Assembly: GCA_964388745.1 (NCBI GenBank)
Contig: CAYMBP010000001.1
Coordinates: 73,317 to 137,316, forward strand
DNA length: 64,000 bases
DNA from: CAYMBP01 sp964388745
GTDB lineage: Bacteria; Babelota; Babeliae; Babelales; RVW-14
Direction of reading: 5' to 3'
Each line of letters begins with the position of its first letter. Within the stretch, counting starts at the first letter, position 1. Shown in pieces: positions 27,543 to 36,576 of this stretch. Under the pieces are notes generated by a model. It did no database searches and was not told where the DNA came from. It saw only the letters and a program-made list of their open reading frames with translations. Position numbers and translations under genes: made by a program.

Positions 27543-28163
27543 GTGGGACAAAAAGTACATCCTTTGGGATTTAGATTAGGAATATATGAAGACTGGAGTA
27601 GCCGTTGGTATGCAAGAAAATCATATGGTGAAGAGCTCCTGGAAGATTTTAAGATTCGTAGTTACCTTCAGCGTCGTCTGAATAGTCTTGATATTGATAA
27701 GATTGTAATTGAAAAAGCAGTTGGTAATGTGCGTATTGTTATTTATGCATCAAGACCGGGCATGATTATTGGTAAAAAAGGCCAATTAATTGAACAAATT
27801 AAGTCTGAGTTATCACGTAAATTTAATAAAAATGTTGATATCTCTGTTCAAGAAGTCAAGTCTCAGGAACTGAGTGCTCAGTTGGTTGCAAAAAGTATTG
27901 CGGATCAGTTAGAGAGACGTGTTTCATTTAAGAGACTTATGAAGAAAACAGGTTTTGCAGCAATGAAAAGTGGGGCAAAAGGTATAAAAATTTGTTGCTC
28001 TGGTCGTTTAGGTGGGGCTGAAATTGCTCGTACAGAGTGGCTGAGACTTGGTTCAATACCACTTCATACGTTACGAGCAAATGTTCAATACGCTTTAGCT
28101 GAAGCAAAAACAACGTATGGGATTATTGGGGTACGCGTTTGGATTTGCAAAGGCGAATACTAG
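27543..28163 (+). CDS. rpsC: 30S ribosomal protein S3
   Basis: A 206-residue S3 starting at GTG 27543 (GQKVHPLGFRLG). The KH domain motif IIGKKGQLIEQI is intact, and the C-terminal GRLGGAEIARTEW and YGIIGVRVWICKGEY are present. It forms part of the mRNA entry channel. Confidence 0.98.
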   Translation: MGQKVHPLGFRLGIYEDWSSRWYARKSYGEELLEDFKIRSYLQRRLNSLDIDKIVIEKAVGNVRIVIYASRPGMIIGKKGQLIEQIKSELSRKFNKNVDISVQEVKSQELSAQLVAKSIADQLERRVSFKRLMKKTGFAAMKSGAKGIKICCSGRLGGAEIARTEWLRLGSIPLHTLRANVQYALAEAKTTYGIIGVRVWICKGEY

Positions 28164-28193
28164 AGTTGATGTAGAGCACAGAAAGGGAAGCTC

Positions 28194-28628
28194 GTGTTGA
28201 TGCCTAAAAAAACAAAATATAGAAAAGTGCAGCGAGGCAAGCTGCGGGGGAAAGCAAAGGGGGCAACAGAGCTATTTGTTGGGGATTATGGACTTGTTGC
28301 TGTAGAGTCAGTGTGGCTTACAGCACGACAAATAGAGGCGATTCGTGTAACAGTGAATCGTAAATTAAAAAAAATCGGAAAATTGCATTTGCGAGTTTTT
28401 CCTCAAAAACCGATTACTAAAAAGCCAGCTGAAACAAGAATGGGTAAAGGAAAGGGAAGCCCAGAATTTTGGGTTGCCCCAGTTAAGCGAGGCAGAATCA
28501 TCATGGAAGTTAGTGGTGATATAACAGAAGAGTTGGCAAAAAAGATTCTTCGTTCTGCTTCATATAAGCTTCCTATGAAGACTCGGTTTATTGCTCGAAG
28601 TGATAAGTCAATTGTTGAAATGGCATAG
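28194..28628 (+). CDS. rplP: 50S ribosomal protein L16
   Basis: A 144-residue L16. The consecutive codons GTG, TTG and ATG at 28194-28202 could each start translation. GTG aligns best with the usual Met-Leu-x-Pro-Lys opening, while AAAGGGAAG at 28182-28190 is best spaced for TTG or ATG. GKGKGSPEFWVAPVKRGRI is the L16 signature. Confidence 0.96.
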   Translation: MLMPKKTKYRKVQRGKLRGKAKGATELFVGDYGLVAVESVWLTARQIEAIRVTVNRKLKKIGKLHLRVFPQKPITKKPAETRMGKGKGSPEFWVAPVKRGRIIMEVSGDITEELAKKILRSASYKLPMKTRFIARSDKSIVEMA

Positions 28629-28645
28629 AAAGAAGGATTATTTTA

Positions 28646-28837
28646 GTGAAAACTGAAGAAATAAAAAATCTTGATACTGCTTCGCTACAAAATGAGCTTA
28701 TGATGATGAAAAAAGAGCTTTTTAATTTGAAGCTAAACAGAGGGTCGGGGCAGGTAAAAGATCTTTCACAGATAAGAAAGCTTCGTGCGAATATTGCTCG
28801 TGTATTAACATTTCTTTCTCAAAAAAAAGAACAGTAA
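28646..28837 (+). CDS. rpmC: 50S ribosomal protein L29
   Basis: A 63-residue, two-helix L29 starting at GTG 28646. ELFNLKLNRGSGQ and LRKLRANIARVLT-type segments match the family. It lies between rplP and rpsQ as usual. Confidence 0.93.
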   Translation: MKTEEIKNLDTASLQNELMMMKKELFNLKLNRGSGQVKDLSQIRKLRANIARVLTFLSQKKEQ

Positions 28838-28877
28838 GTACGTGCCTTATGCTCGCGACGAATAAGTGGATAAAATA

Positions 28878-29150
28878 ATGAAAAATACGATAAAAAGTGA
28901 CGTTAAAAATGTTGGAAAATCTCTCGTTGGAGAGGTTGTTTCTAGCAAGATGGATAAAACAATTGTTGTACAAGTTGCTCGTACACTTAGGCATCCTGTT
29001 TACGGTAAGGTAATTAGGCGTAATAAAAAATATCAAGTTCATGATGAGCAAAATGTTGCTTCCGTTGGGGATGTTGTTGAGATTGCCCACTGTCGTCCCT
29101 TATCAAAACTAAAACATATGGTGCTTAATCGGGTGATCAAGCAGGGATGA
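28878..29150 (+). CDS. rpsQ: 30S ribosomal protein S17
   Basis: A 90-residue S17 with GEVVSSKMDKTIVVQV and the VGDVVEIAHCRPLSK segment. ATG 28878 is preferred to the in-frame GTG 28866. The N-terminus carries about ten residues more than the shortest S17 proteins. Confidence 0.95.
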   Translation: MKNTIKSDVKNVGKSLVGEVVSSKMDKTIVVQVARTLRHPVYGKVIRRNKKYQVHDEQNVASVGDVVEIAHCRPLSKLKHMVLNRVIKQG

Positions 29151-29163
29151 TAAGAGGAAGAAA

Positions 29164-29532
29164 ATGATACAAGAACAATCGATGCTTGAAGTTGCGGATA
29201 ATTCAGGCGCAAAAAAATTACAAGTTATTAGAGTTAAGGGAAGTACTGGTAAACGGTTTGCTTACCTTGGTGAAATTGTTAAAGTAACGGTTAAAAAAGC
29301 TGTTCCTGGTGGAACAGTAAAAAAAAGTGAAGTCCTAGATGCTGTTGTTGTTCGAACAAGAAAAGAATATCGACGCTCTGATGGTAGCTATATCCGGTTT
29401 GATGAAAATGCAGCAGTTATTATAAACAAAGATAGAGAGCCTGTAGGAACTCGAATATTTGGTCCTATCGCTCGAGAATTACGTGCTGCTGGTTATGCAA
29501 AAATTATTTCCTTGGCCCCAGAGGTCTTGTAG
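29164..29532 (+). CDS. rplN: 50S ribosomal protein L14
   Basis: A 122-residue L14 starting MIQEQSMLEVADNSGAKK, with the conserved GTRIFGPIARELR near the C-terminus. First gene of the spc-type segment, continuous with the S10 genes. Confidence 0.98.
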   Translation: MIQEQSMLEVADNSGAKKLQVIRVKGSTGKRFAYLGEIVKVTVKKAVPGGTVKKSEVLDAVVVRTRKEYRRSDGSYIRFDENAAVIINKDREPVGTRIFGPIARELRAAGYAKIISLAPEVL

Positions 29533-29551
29533 TTGCGATGAGGTTGAAATT

Positions 29552-29866
29552 ATGTTAAGTCGTGTGAAAAAAAACGATACAGTCTATGTCCTTTCAGGAA
29601 AAGATAAGGGTAAGCAGGGACTGGTTATTGCAGTTGATCACAAAAACGATCGTGTTTTAGTAAAAGATATAGGAATTATTACACGACATAGAAAAGCTCG
29701 TAGGGCAGGAGAAGGAAATCGCATAGTAAAGGAAGAAAGCTATATTCCTCTTTGCAAAGTGATGCCTGTTTGTCCATCATGCAAAAAGGCTTGTCGTGTG
29801 CGCATTCAGTTTATGGAGAATGCATCAAAGTCTCGAGCTTGTCATCGATGTAATGATGCATTTTGA
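29552..29866 (+). CDS. rplX: 50S ribosomal protein L24, zinc-ribbon form
   Basis: A 104-residue L24. The KOW motif DTVYVLSGKDKGKQG is at the N-terminus. The C-terminal part carries CPSC and CHRC, a four-Cys zinc-ribbon arrangement found in a subset of bacterial L24 proteins. ATG 29552 is the start; the long upstream frame overlapping rplN is a shadow. Confidence 0.95.
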   Translation: MLSRVKKNDTVYVLSGKDKGKQGLVIAVDHKNDRVLVKDIGIITRHRKARRAGEGNRIVKEESYIPLCKVMPVCPSCKKACRVRIQFMENASKSRACHRCNDAF

Positions 29867-29887
29867 TGTGAATTAGTTAGGATATTT

Positions 29888-30433
29888 ATGAAGTCTCGTT
29901 TAGAAGAGCTTTATGTCGGTCAAATCAGAGAAGAACTTAAGCAAGAATTGAACCTTGATAATATTATGCAGGTTCCTCGCTTAGTTAAGATAGTTTTGAA
30001 TATTGGTGTTAAAGAAGCCGTTTCAGATAGTAAAGCTCTTAATGGAATTAAAGATATTTTAGAGCAAATTAGTGGGCAAGCTGTTGTTAAAACAAAAGCT
30101 CGATCTTCTATTGCTGGATTTAAACTTCGTAAGGGTGTTGCTATTGGAGCAATGGTAACGTTAAGACGTGCAAGAATGTATCATTTTCTTGATAAGCTTA
30201 TTAATGTTGTTCTTCCATCTGTTCGTGACTTCCAAGGTGTTTCTTTGAAATTTGACGGCAATGGTAATTATAATTTAGGCATAAAAGATTGGATGGTTTT
30301 TTCAGAAGTTGATTATGATAAAGTTGATAAAAGCAGAGGATTAAATATTACGATTCAAACGTCTGCTTTTCAAGATGATCATGCAGCAGCTCTTTTGAAA
30401 AAATTTAGTATGCCATTCAAGCGAAAGAATTAA
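29888..30433 (+). CDS. rplE: 50S ribosomal protein L5
   Basis: A 181-residue L5, the 5S rRNA-binding protein. VPRLVKIVLNIGVKEA and the segment RARMYHFLDKLINVVLPSVRD (residue count split across two conserved blocks) match the family. It precedes rpsN by 9 bp. Confidence 0.97.
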   Translation: MKSRLEELYVGQIREELKQELNLDNIMQVPRLVKIVLNIGVKEAVSDSKALNGIKDILEQISGQAVVKTKARSSIAGFKLRKGVAIGAMVTLRRARMYHFLDKLINVVLPSVRDFQGVSLKFDGNGNYNLGIKDWMVFSEVDYDKVDKSRGLNITIQTSAFQDDHAAALLKKFSMPFKRKN

Positions 30434-30442
30434 GGGTTATAA

Positions 30443-30628
30443 ATGGCACGAAAAGCAATGATAGAAAAAGCCAATCGTCCTGCAAAATATTCAACAAGAC
30501 AACGCAATCGTTGTCAGTTGTGTGGCAGACCTCGTGGATTTATACGCATTTTCAAGATGTGTCGATTGTGTTTTAGAAAGTATGCCTTAGAAGGGCTTCT
30601 ACCAGGTGTCAAAAAAACAAGCTGGTAG
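30443..30628 (+). CDS. rpsN: 30S ribosomal protein S14, zinc (type Z) form
   Basis: A 61-residue S14 with the four zinc Cys in CQLC and CRLC and the C-terminal LPGVKKTSW. The short length and the Cys pairs identify the zinc-dependent form rather than the roughly 100-residue C-minus form. Confidence 0.96.
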   Translation: MARKAMIEKANRPAKYSTRQRNRCQLCGRPRGFIRIFKMCRLCFRKYALEGLLPGVKKTSW

Positions 30629-30644
30629 TTACAAAGGATAAGAA

Positions 30645-31037
30645 ATGTCTATAGATACTATTGGAAATTTTCTGACAATTATTAGAAATGGTTTGAAAGT
30701 TCGGAAGCGAACAGTTACCGTGCCATTTTCTCAGCTTAAAATGCAAATTGCTCGTGTTCTTAAAGAAGAGGGCTACATTAAAGAATATGAGAAATCAGGT
30801 GATGATGTAAAACCTGTTATTCTTGTGACGCTTAAGTATTTTAATGGAGAGCCTGTTATTCGTTCGATTACTCGAGTAAGTTCTCCAGGAAAGCGTCATT
30901 ATGAGGGTAAAGAAGCTATCCGCTCAGTAATCGGAGGGCTTGGTATTTCTATTTTAACAACCAGCAGCGGCATTATGACTGATCGTCAAGCTCGATCAAA
31001 AGGTGTTGGTGGTGAAGTATTGTGCCACGTTTGGTAA
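30645..31037 (+). CDS. rpsH: 30S ribosomal protein S8
   Basis: A 130-residue S8 that binds helix 21 of 16S rRNA. The family C-terminus GILTTSSGIMTDRQARSKGV (LSTSKGIMTDREARKKNVGG type) and GGEVLCHVW are clear. S8 is the usual autoregulator of spc operons; no matching mRNA site was identified by eye. Confidence 0.97.
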   Translation: MSIDTIGNFLTIIRNGLKVRKRTVTVPFSQLKMQIARVLKEEGYIKEYEKSGDDVKPVILVTLKYFNGEPVIRSITRVSSPGKRHYEGKEAIRSVIGGLGISILTTSSGIMTDRQARSKGVGGEVLCHVW

Positions 31038-31055
31038 TCTGAGGGGGATTTAATA

Positions 31056-31592
31056 ATGTCAAAAATTGGAAGAATGCCTATTACCATCAAAACAGCCAAA
31101 GTTGATGTTAATGGTAATAATGTTACTATTAAAGGGCCAAATGCTCAATTTGAGCACGAAGTTCCTTCATTTTTAACAGTTATTGTTGATAATGGCGTTG
31201 TTCGCATTGAGCTGAATGATAAAAACCGTAGAGACGGAAATCAGTTTTGGGGTTTGCATAGAGCGTTGTTAGCTAACAAGATTAAGGGGGCGGAGCAAGA
31301 TTTTGAGAAAAAAATTACCATTGTTGGTCTTGGTTATAAAGCTCAAATGTCTGGTAATAAAATGACTTTCTCTTTGGGATATACGCATAAAATAGATTAT
31401 GAAGTTCCTCAAGGGGTTAAGGTTGATATTGATCGTACAGGACAGCAGCTTGTTGTTAAGTGTGCGGATAAATTTATACTGGGAAATGTTTGCGATGCGA
31501 TTCGTTCGTTTAGACCGCCAGAGCCATATAAGGGAACTGGGATTATTCGCGAAGGTGATGTATTAATCCGCAAAGCTGGTAAAACTAAGTAG
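31056..31592 (+). CDS. rplF: 50S ribosomal protein L6
   Basis: A 178-residue L6, starting SKIGRMPI, with the conserved C-terminal PPEPYKGTGIIREGDVLIRK. It lies 18 bp after rpsH in the spc segment. Confidence 0.97.
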   Translation: MSKIGRMPITIKTAKVDVNGNNVTIKGPNAQFEHEVPSFLTVIVDNGVVRIELNDKNRRDGNQFWGLHRALLANKIKGAEQDFEKKITIVGLGYKAQMSGNKMTFSLGYTHKIDYEVPQGVKVDIDRTGQQLVVKCADKFILGNVCDAIRSFRPPEPYKGTGIIREGDVLIRKAGKTK

Positions 31593-31619
31593 CATTGTTA
31601 ATTATTTAAGAGGTTTCCT

Positions 31620-31976
31620 GTGAGTTTGCAAAAAAGAGTGCAGTTACGAGAAAAAAGACGTAAATTCAGAGTTCGTAACAAGCTAAATAGTGAATCTGGT
31701 CGAGTGAGGGTATCTGTGTTTCGTAGTGCTAAACATATTTATGCTCAGTTAATTGATGATCAGCAGCACAAGACGTTATTTAGTGGTTCAACATTGAATC
31801 TTGAAAAATCTAGCAATGATAAAAAAGATTTGGCGAAAAAAGTAGGCCTTGAACTTGGAAAAGCTGCGGTGCAAAATAATGTTAAAGATGTTTTTTTTGA
31901 TCGGGGACATTATTTGTATCATGGTAGAGTTAAGGCCTTAGCTGATGGTCTTAGAGAAGCTGGATTAAATTTTTAG
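31620..31976 (+). CDS. rplR: 50S ribosomal protein L18
   Basis: A 118-residue L18 starting at GTG 31620 (RGTTTC-type purine stretch AAGAGG upstream). RVRVSVFRSAKHIYAQLIDD and FFDRGHYLYHGRVKALADG are diagnostic. It binds 5S rRNA with L5. Confidence 0.97.
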   Translation: MSLQKRVQLREKRRKFRVRNKLNSESGRVRVSVFRSAKHIYAQLIDDQQHKTLFSGSTLNLEKSSNDKKDLAKKVGLELGKAAVQNNVKDVFFDRGHYLYHGRVKALADGLREAGLNF

Positions 31977-32010
31977 TGATAATATTTTAAATATTGTAAT
32001 GGAATACTTT

Positions 32011-32565
32011 ATGGCTGATGAAAAAAACAAAAAAGCTACTGGTAGTCAAAGCAAATCTGCGCCAGTAGAAGAGTACGCAGAATCAGTTTTAGATGTGCGT
32101 CGGGTTGCCAAGGTAATTAAGGGTGGTCGAAGATTTGCATTTTCGGCACTTGTTGTTGTTGGAGATAAAAGCGGCAATATTGGAGTTGCTTTGGGTAAGA
32201 GTCGAGAAGCCACATCTGCAATTACTAAGGCTTTGAAGCGAGCTCGAAAAAATATGTTTCAAGTTCCAATGTATAAAACAACAATTCCTTATACAGTATT
32301 GGGTAAGCATGGTTCCAGCGAAGTTTTAATTCGCTCTGCATCAAAGGGTACTGGTGTGATTGCAGGGGGAGCTGTTCGAGCTGTTATGGAAGCTTTGGGT
32401 GTTCGAGATGTGTTAGCAAAATCTGTTGGATCGGCAAATCCTCAGAATGTTGTTAAGGCAACTTTAAATGCGTTGAGGCAGCTTAGGTCTGCTCAAGATA
32501 TAGTGCGTATGCGTGGTAAAACGTTGAATGATTTATTTGAGGGACAAAATGTTACAGCTCAATAA
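32011..32565 (+). CDS. rpsE: 30S ribosomal protein S5
   Basis: A 184-residue S5 with VAKVIKGGRRFAFSALVVVG and GTGVIAGGAVRAVMEALGV. ATG 32011 (MADEKNKK) is preferred to 31999. The rplO start lies inside its 3' end (17-bp overlap). In most bacteria rpmD (L30) stands between the two; here there is no room for it. Confidence 0.96.
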   Translation: MADEKNKKATGSQSKSAPVEEYAESVLDVRRVAKVIKGGRRFAFSALVVVGDKSGNIGVALGKSREATSAITKALKRARKNMFQVPMYKTTIPYTVLGKHGSSEVLIRSASKGTGVIAGGAVRAVMEALGVRDVLAKSVGSANPQNVVKATLNALRQLRSAQDIVRMRGKTLNDLFEGQNVTAQ

Positions 32566-33016
32566 ATTACCTTCTTTGGTGAAAAAACGTAAACGCGTTG
32601 GAAGAGGCGGTAAGCGAGGGCAACATTCCGGTCGAGGAAATGATGGTCAAAAGTGTCGATCTGGAGGAAAGTCTGAAATTAAACCTTATTTTGAAGGTGG
32701 TCAGATGCCGCTTGTTCGAAGACTTCCTTGTCGTGGATTTAAAAATCCATTTAGAGAAGAAGTTGTAGCTTTAAGTCTTAATGATCTTGAAAAAAAATAT
32801 AACGCTGGAGATGTTGTTAATTCTTCAACTCTTCGTGAAAAGCGTTTATTAAAGGGACGGAAAAAAGCCGTTAAAATCCTGGGAACGGGTTCGCTTTCTA
32901 AGAACTTAACCGTTTCTGTTGATTATTGTAGCGTTTCTGCTCGTGATGCAATTAAGCAAGCTGGTGGATCTGTCAATTTGGTGAGGGAGATAGAAAGTGA
33001 TAGTTCTGTTTCATAA
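32549..33016 (+). CDS. rplO: 50S ribosomal protein L15
   Basis: A 155-residue L15 starting at ATG 32549 (MLQLNKLPSLVKKRKRVGRG), overlapping rpsE by 17 bp and secY by 20 bp. The glycine/arginine-rich N-terminal arm with GRGNDGQKCRSGG is typical. Tight overlaps on both sides suggest strong translational coupling. Confidence 0.96.
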   Translation: MLQLNKLPSLVKKRKRVGRGGKRGQHSGRGNDGQKCRSGGKSEIKPYFEGGQMPLVRRLPCRGFKNPFREEVVALSLNDLEKKYNAGDVVNSSTLREKRLLKGRKKAVKILGTGSLSKNLTVSVDYCSVSARDAIKQAGGSVNLVREIESDSSVS

Positions 33017-34325
33017 CTTTAGGAACATCTTTTTTGTTCCTGAATTACGTAAAAAATTAGCTTTTACGATTGGAGTATTTGCAGTTTTACGATTTGGTGC
33101 TCAAGTTCCTGTTCCAGGAGTTGATCTTGTAGCACTTCATAATCTCTTTGGAGAAACAGGATCTACTGGTTTGTGGTCTTATCTTGATATGTTTTCAGGA
33201 GGGGCTTTAAGTCATTTCGCTATTTTTGCATTAGGTATGTCTCCGTATATTACTGCATCGCTGATGATGCAGCTTCTTGCGGGGACATCGCAGACCCTTG
33301 AAGCCTTATCAAAAGAAGGTGAATATGGGCGTCGAATTATTAATCAATATACGCGATATCTTGCGTTGGGCATGAGTATAGTGCAAAGTGCTGGTTTTAT
33401 TACGTATATGGAGCGACAGTTTCCTCAGGTGATTCTTAATCCTGGATGGGGTTTTCGCTTGACAGCAATGCTCATGATGTGTGTGGGAGCAATGTTTATT
33501 ATGTGGCTTGGTGAGCAAATTAATGCTCATGGTATAGGCAATGGCTCTTCTGCTGTTATTTTTGCAGGGATTGTTGCTGGATTGCCAAGTGCATTATTTA
33601 CTATAGCTGAAAGCTTACGTTTAGAGCAAACAGATATTTTGATTATCGCTTTTTTAGGTATTTTAACACTTGCGATAACGATGTGTGTTATTTTTCTTGA
33701 AAAAGGTGAGCGAAAAATTCCTGTTCAGTATGCAAAAAGAGTGGTTGGCAATCGTATTTATGGGGGACAAAGCTCTTATATTCCCTTCAAAATTAATCCA
33801 GCAAATGTTGTGCCTGTAATTTTTGCAAGTGCATTTTTAAACTTTCCAGGGGTCCTTGCTTCTGTAATAGGAACAAAGTTTCCTTTGGTAAATGTTTTTA
33901 TAAATGAGTGGTTTTACCAAAACAAATTCTTATTTAATGCATGTAATGCAGCACTAATTATGTTTTTTACTTTTGTGTATACCTCTATGATTTTTGATTC
34001 TGCGGAGCTTGCAGATAATATTAGAAAATCCGGTGGATTTATTCCAGGAATTCGTCCTGGTATAAAAACTGTTGAATTCTTTGATTATTTGCTGACAAGG
34101 CTTGGATTTACGGGAGCTGTTTATTTAGCGACTCTTGCCATTTTGCCTGGTGTAATTAAAGCGGTTGTTGCGCTTCCTGTTATGGTGACTGGAACAGGGT
34201 TGTTAATTGTGATTGGTGTTGCTCTTGATACATCAGCACAAATTGAATCTCATTTAATTGAGCGCCGTTATGAGGGCTTTTTGTCAACTGGTCGATTAAA
34301 AGGACGAGCAAGCCGTTCATCGTAA
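32997..34325 (+). CDS. secY: Protein translocase subunit SecY
   Basis: The pore of the Sec translocon, 442 residues with ten hydrophobic segments. It starts at GTG 32997 within the rplO end. RFGAQVPVPGVDLVAL and the plug region MFSGGALSHFAIFALGMSPYI are present, and the cytoplasmic loop around QYAKRVVGNRIYGGQSSYIP is recognisable. The adk gene that often follows is absent; map follows after 118 bp. Confidence 0.97.
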   Translation: MIVLFHNFRNIFFVPELRKKLAFTIGVFAVLRFGAQVPVPGVDLVALHNLFGETGSTGLWSYLDMFSGGALSHFAIFALGMSPYITASLMMQLLAGTSQTLEALSKEGEYGRRIINQYTRYLALGMSIVQSAGFITYMERQFPQVILNPGWGFRLTAMLMMCVGAMFIMWLGEQINAHGIGNGSSAVIFAGIVAGLPSALFTIAESLRLEQTDILIIAFLGILTLAITMCVIFLEKGERKIPVQYAKRVVGNRIYGGQSSYIPFKINPANVVPVIFASAFLNFPGVLASVIGTKFPLVNVFINEWFYQNKFLFNACNAALIMFFTFVYTSMIFDSAELADNIRKSGGFIPGIRPGIKTVEFFDYLLTRLGFTGAVYLATLAILPGVIKAVVALPVMVTGTGLLIVIGVALDTSAQIESHLIERRYEGFLSTGRLKGRASRSS

Positions 34326-34443
34326 AAAGTAAGACGTGCTGATTAATTATAAAAATCATGTCGTTGCTTTATGAATTTAATAAAGTATGAGAAAGGAAGA
34401 ATAGTGATTGGTGCTATAGGTCTTTTTTCATAGCGCATTCACA

Positions 34444-35241
34444 GTGAAAGTTAATAATGATTTATATGCTTGTGTAGGAATAAATGTGGGTGGAGTAACG
34501 ATAAAAAATAAACTAGCACTTAGTCGAATGAGAGTTGCTGGAAAGCTTCTTTCCTCTGTTATGAAAGAAGTAGCTTCTTTTGTTGTTGAAGGTGTGAGCA
34601 CATTTGAAATTGATGAAATAATAGAAAATAAAATGAGGCGGATTGGGTTAAAGCCTGAATGTAAAGGATATGGCGGCTATAAGCATGCATCTTGCATATC
34701 TGTTAACAATACAATTGTTCATGGTGTGCCATCAAAACAAATCATTTTAAAATCTGGAGATTTTGTTAAAATAGATATAGTAGGTTCTTATAAGGGCTAC
34801 TGTGCTGACATGGCTCGAGCTTTTTTTGTAGGAGATGTTTCTCCTTTAGTAAAGCAATTAGCAGAGACTGCGCAACGTGCACTTGATGCTGGAATTGAAA
34901 AAGCTTGTGTTGGTAATCATCTTCATGACATATCATTTGCTATTCAAAGTGTTGTTGAGAATGAAGGTTTTGGTATTGTGACATGCTTTGCAGGTCATGG
35001 TATTGGTAAAGCAATGCACGAAGCTCCAGATGTTCCAAATTATGGTGATCCAGGGACAGGATTAAAGTTGCGTGAAGGTATGACATTAGCTATTGAGCCG
35101 ATGATTACATCAGGGGATGCTGCAGTGACTATTCTTAGTGATGGTTGGACAGCAACAACTAAGGACGGTGGTTTGGCGGCTCACGTTGAGGATACGGTAA
35201 TTGTGCTGCAAGATAGTGCTGAAATTATAACTCGAGCATGA
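34444..35241 (+). CDS. map: Methionine aminopeptidase, type I
   Basis: Removes the initiator Met from nascent proteins. Metal ligands are visible: two Asp in VKIDIVGSYKGYCADMARAF, His in GHGIGKAMHEAP, Glu in AIEPMITSGD and Glu in AHVEDTVIV, with the substrate His in VHGVPS. As written from GTG 34444 it has 265 residues. GTG 34486, preceded by AGGA at 34474-34477, is an equally plausible start and gives a length closer to the usual 250. It lies in the common secY-map-infA order. Confidence 0.94.
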   Translation: MKVNNDLYACVGINVGGVTIKNKLALSRMRVAGKLLSSVMKEVASFVVEGVSTFEIDEIIENKMRRIGLKPECKGYGGYKHASCISVNNTIVHGVPSKQIILKSGDFVKIDIVGSYKGYCADMARAFFVGDVSPLVKQLAETAQRALDAGIEKACVGNHLHDISFAIQSVVENEGFGIVTCFAGHGIGKAMHEAPDVPNYGDPGTGLKLREGMTLAIEPMITSGDAAVTILSDGWTATTKDGGLAAHVEDTVIVLQDSAEIITRA

Positions 35242-35262
35242 TTAGAGGGAAAAAATAAGCTT

Positions 35263-35490
35263 ATGAAAAAGAAAAGTGACGTTATTGTCATGGATGGTAT
35301 TGTCAAAAAAGCATTACCAAATGCAATGTTTCAAGTAGAGCTACTAGAAGGTGGGCATGTGGTGCTTGCTCATGTTTCAGGTAAAATGCGTATGTATTAC
35401 ATTAAGCTTTTGCCTGGAGATAAAGTTGCAGTAGAGCTTTCCTCTTATGACTTATCAAAAGGTCGAATTATATCACGCTATAAGGTGTAA
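35263..35490 (+). CDS. infA: Translation initiation factor IF-1
   Basis: A 75-residue single-OB-fold protein with DVIVMDGIVKKALPNAMFQV and the C-terminal YDLSKGRIISRYK, matching IF-1 throughout. It occupies the ribosomal A site during initiation. Normal position between map and rpmJ. Confidence 0.96.
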   Translation: MKKKSDVIVMDGIVKKALPNAMFQVELLEGGHVVLAHVSGKMRMYYIKLLPGDKVAVELSSYDLSKGRIISRYKV

Positions 35491-35570
35491 TGCTGAATAA
35501 ATTGCTAAGTGAAGATTGCAGTCTGCAAATAGATATATTGTTTTGAGTAAATGATTAAAGGACTTGGTCT

Positions 35571-35687
35571 ATGAAGGTAAAAACATCTGTTAAAAAAGTA
35601 TGCACTGATTGCAAAATTATTAAGCGTAAGCGAGTGATTAGGGTAATCTGTGATAAAAATAAAAAGCATAAACAGCGCCAAGGGTAA
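35571..35687 (+). CDS. rpmJ: 50S ribosomal protein L36, zinc form
   Basis: A 38-residue protein starting at ATG 35571, with the full L36 pattern: MKVKTSVKKVC, then D-C, a basic strand, VICDKNKKHKQRQG at the end. The zinc ligands are C11, C14, C27 and H33. It lies in its normal place between infA and rpsM and follows GGACTTGG, a weak ribosome-binding site. Confidence 0.95.
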   Translation: MKVKTSVKKVCTDCKIIKRKRVIRVICDKNKKHKQRQG

Positions 35688-35746
35688 TCTGTTTGTGCCG
35701 TGGAATTTTAAGAATAGTATCAATGATATTACATAAGGAATAGTGA

Positions 35747-36136
35747 ATGGCTCGTATTGAGGGTGTTCATTTGCCAAATGAAAAACGTGTTGAAGTTGGC
35801 CTTACCTACTTATTTGGTGTTGGTAAAACCCGTGCAAAAAAAATTCTTGCTGAGTGTAAGGTTTCTCCAGATACACGCATCAAAGCGTTAACTCATGAAG
35901 AGGTTGCTGCAATTCAAAAGTGTATAAACCAATCATTTAAAATTGAAGGTGAGTTGCGTAAGGATATTACATTAAATATTAAGCGCTTGCAGGAAATTGG
36001 ATCATACAGAGGCTTACGTCATAAGCGTGGCTTGCCTGCTCGAGGTCAGCGAACAAAAACAAATGCTCGTACTCGAAAAGGACCTCGTAAGTCTGGAAGT
36101 ATTGTTCCGAATAAAAAAGTGGCGTCTAAGAAATAA
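35747..36136 (+). CDS. rpsM: 30S ribosomal protein S13
   Basis: A 129-residue S13 starting MARIEGVHLPNEKRVEVGLT, with GLRHKRGLPARGQRTKTNAR near the C-terminus. First of the alpha-operon genes; it contacts P-site tRNA and the B1 bridges. Confidence 0.97.
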   Translation: MARIEGVHLPNEKRVEVGLTYLFGVGKTRAKKILAECKVSPDTRIKALTHEEVAAIQKCINQSFKIEGELRKDITLNIKRLQEIGSYRGLRHKRGLPARGQRTKTNARTRKGPRKSGSIVPNKKVASKK

Positions 36137-36162
36137 TTTAATTTGGGGCTTGATGCAGTATT

Positions 36163-36546
36163 ATGGCATATAAAAAAAGTAAAAAAAAGCAGCTTAAAAA
36201 CATAGAGTCTGTTGTTGCACATGTGAAGTCGTCATTTAATAATACATTGGTTTCAATTACAACGATGACGGGAGATGTGTTGTTTAGGGGAAGTTCTGGT
36301 CAGCTTGGCTTCAAGGGAGCAAGAAAAGGTACTCCTTTTGCAGCAACACAGATTGCAAACAAGTTAGCAAAAGATTTAACTGGTGTTGGTGTACGTACTG
36401 TCGAAGTTAATATTCAGGGTCCTGGTTCAGGCAGAGACTCTGTTGTTCGAGCATTACAGTCTTCCGGGTTAGCTGTGACCGTGTTGCGAGATGTTACTCC
36501 ACTTCCTCATAACGGAACGCGTGCTCCAAAGAAACGAAGAGTATAA
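36163..36546 (+). CDS. rpsK: 30S ribosomal protein S11
   Basis: A 127-residue S11 with AHVKSSFNNTLVSITTMTGD and the C-terminal DVTPLPHNGTRAPKKRR. It forms part of the platform with S18. Confidence 0.98.
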   Translation: MAYKKSKKKQLKNIESVVAHVKSSFNNTLVSITTMTGDVLFRGSSGQLGFKGARKGTPFAATQIANKLAKDLTGVGVRTVEVNIQGPGSGRDSVVRALQSSGLAVTVLRDVTPLPHNGTRAPKKRRV

Positions 36547-36576
36547 TTAGCAAATTAGATTTATATAGAGGAATAT

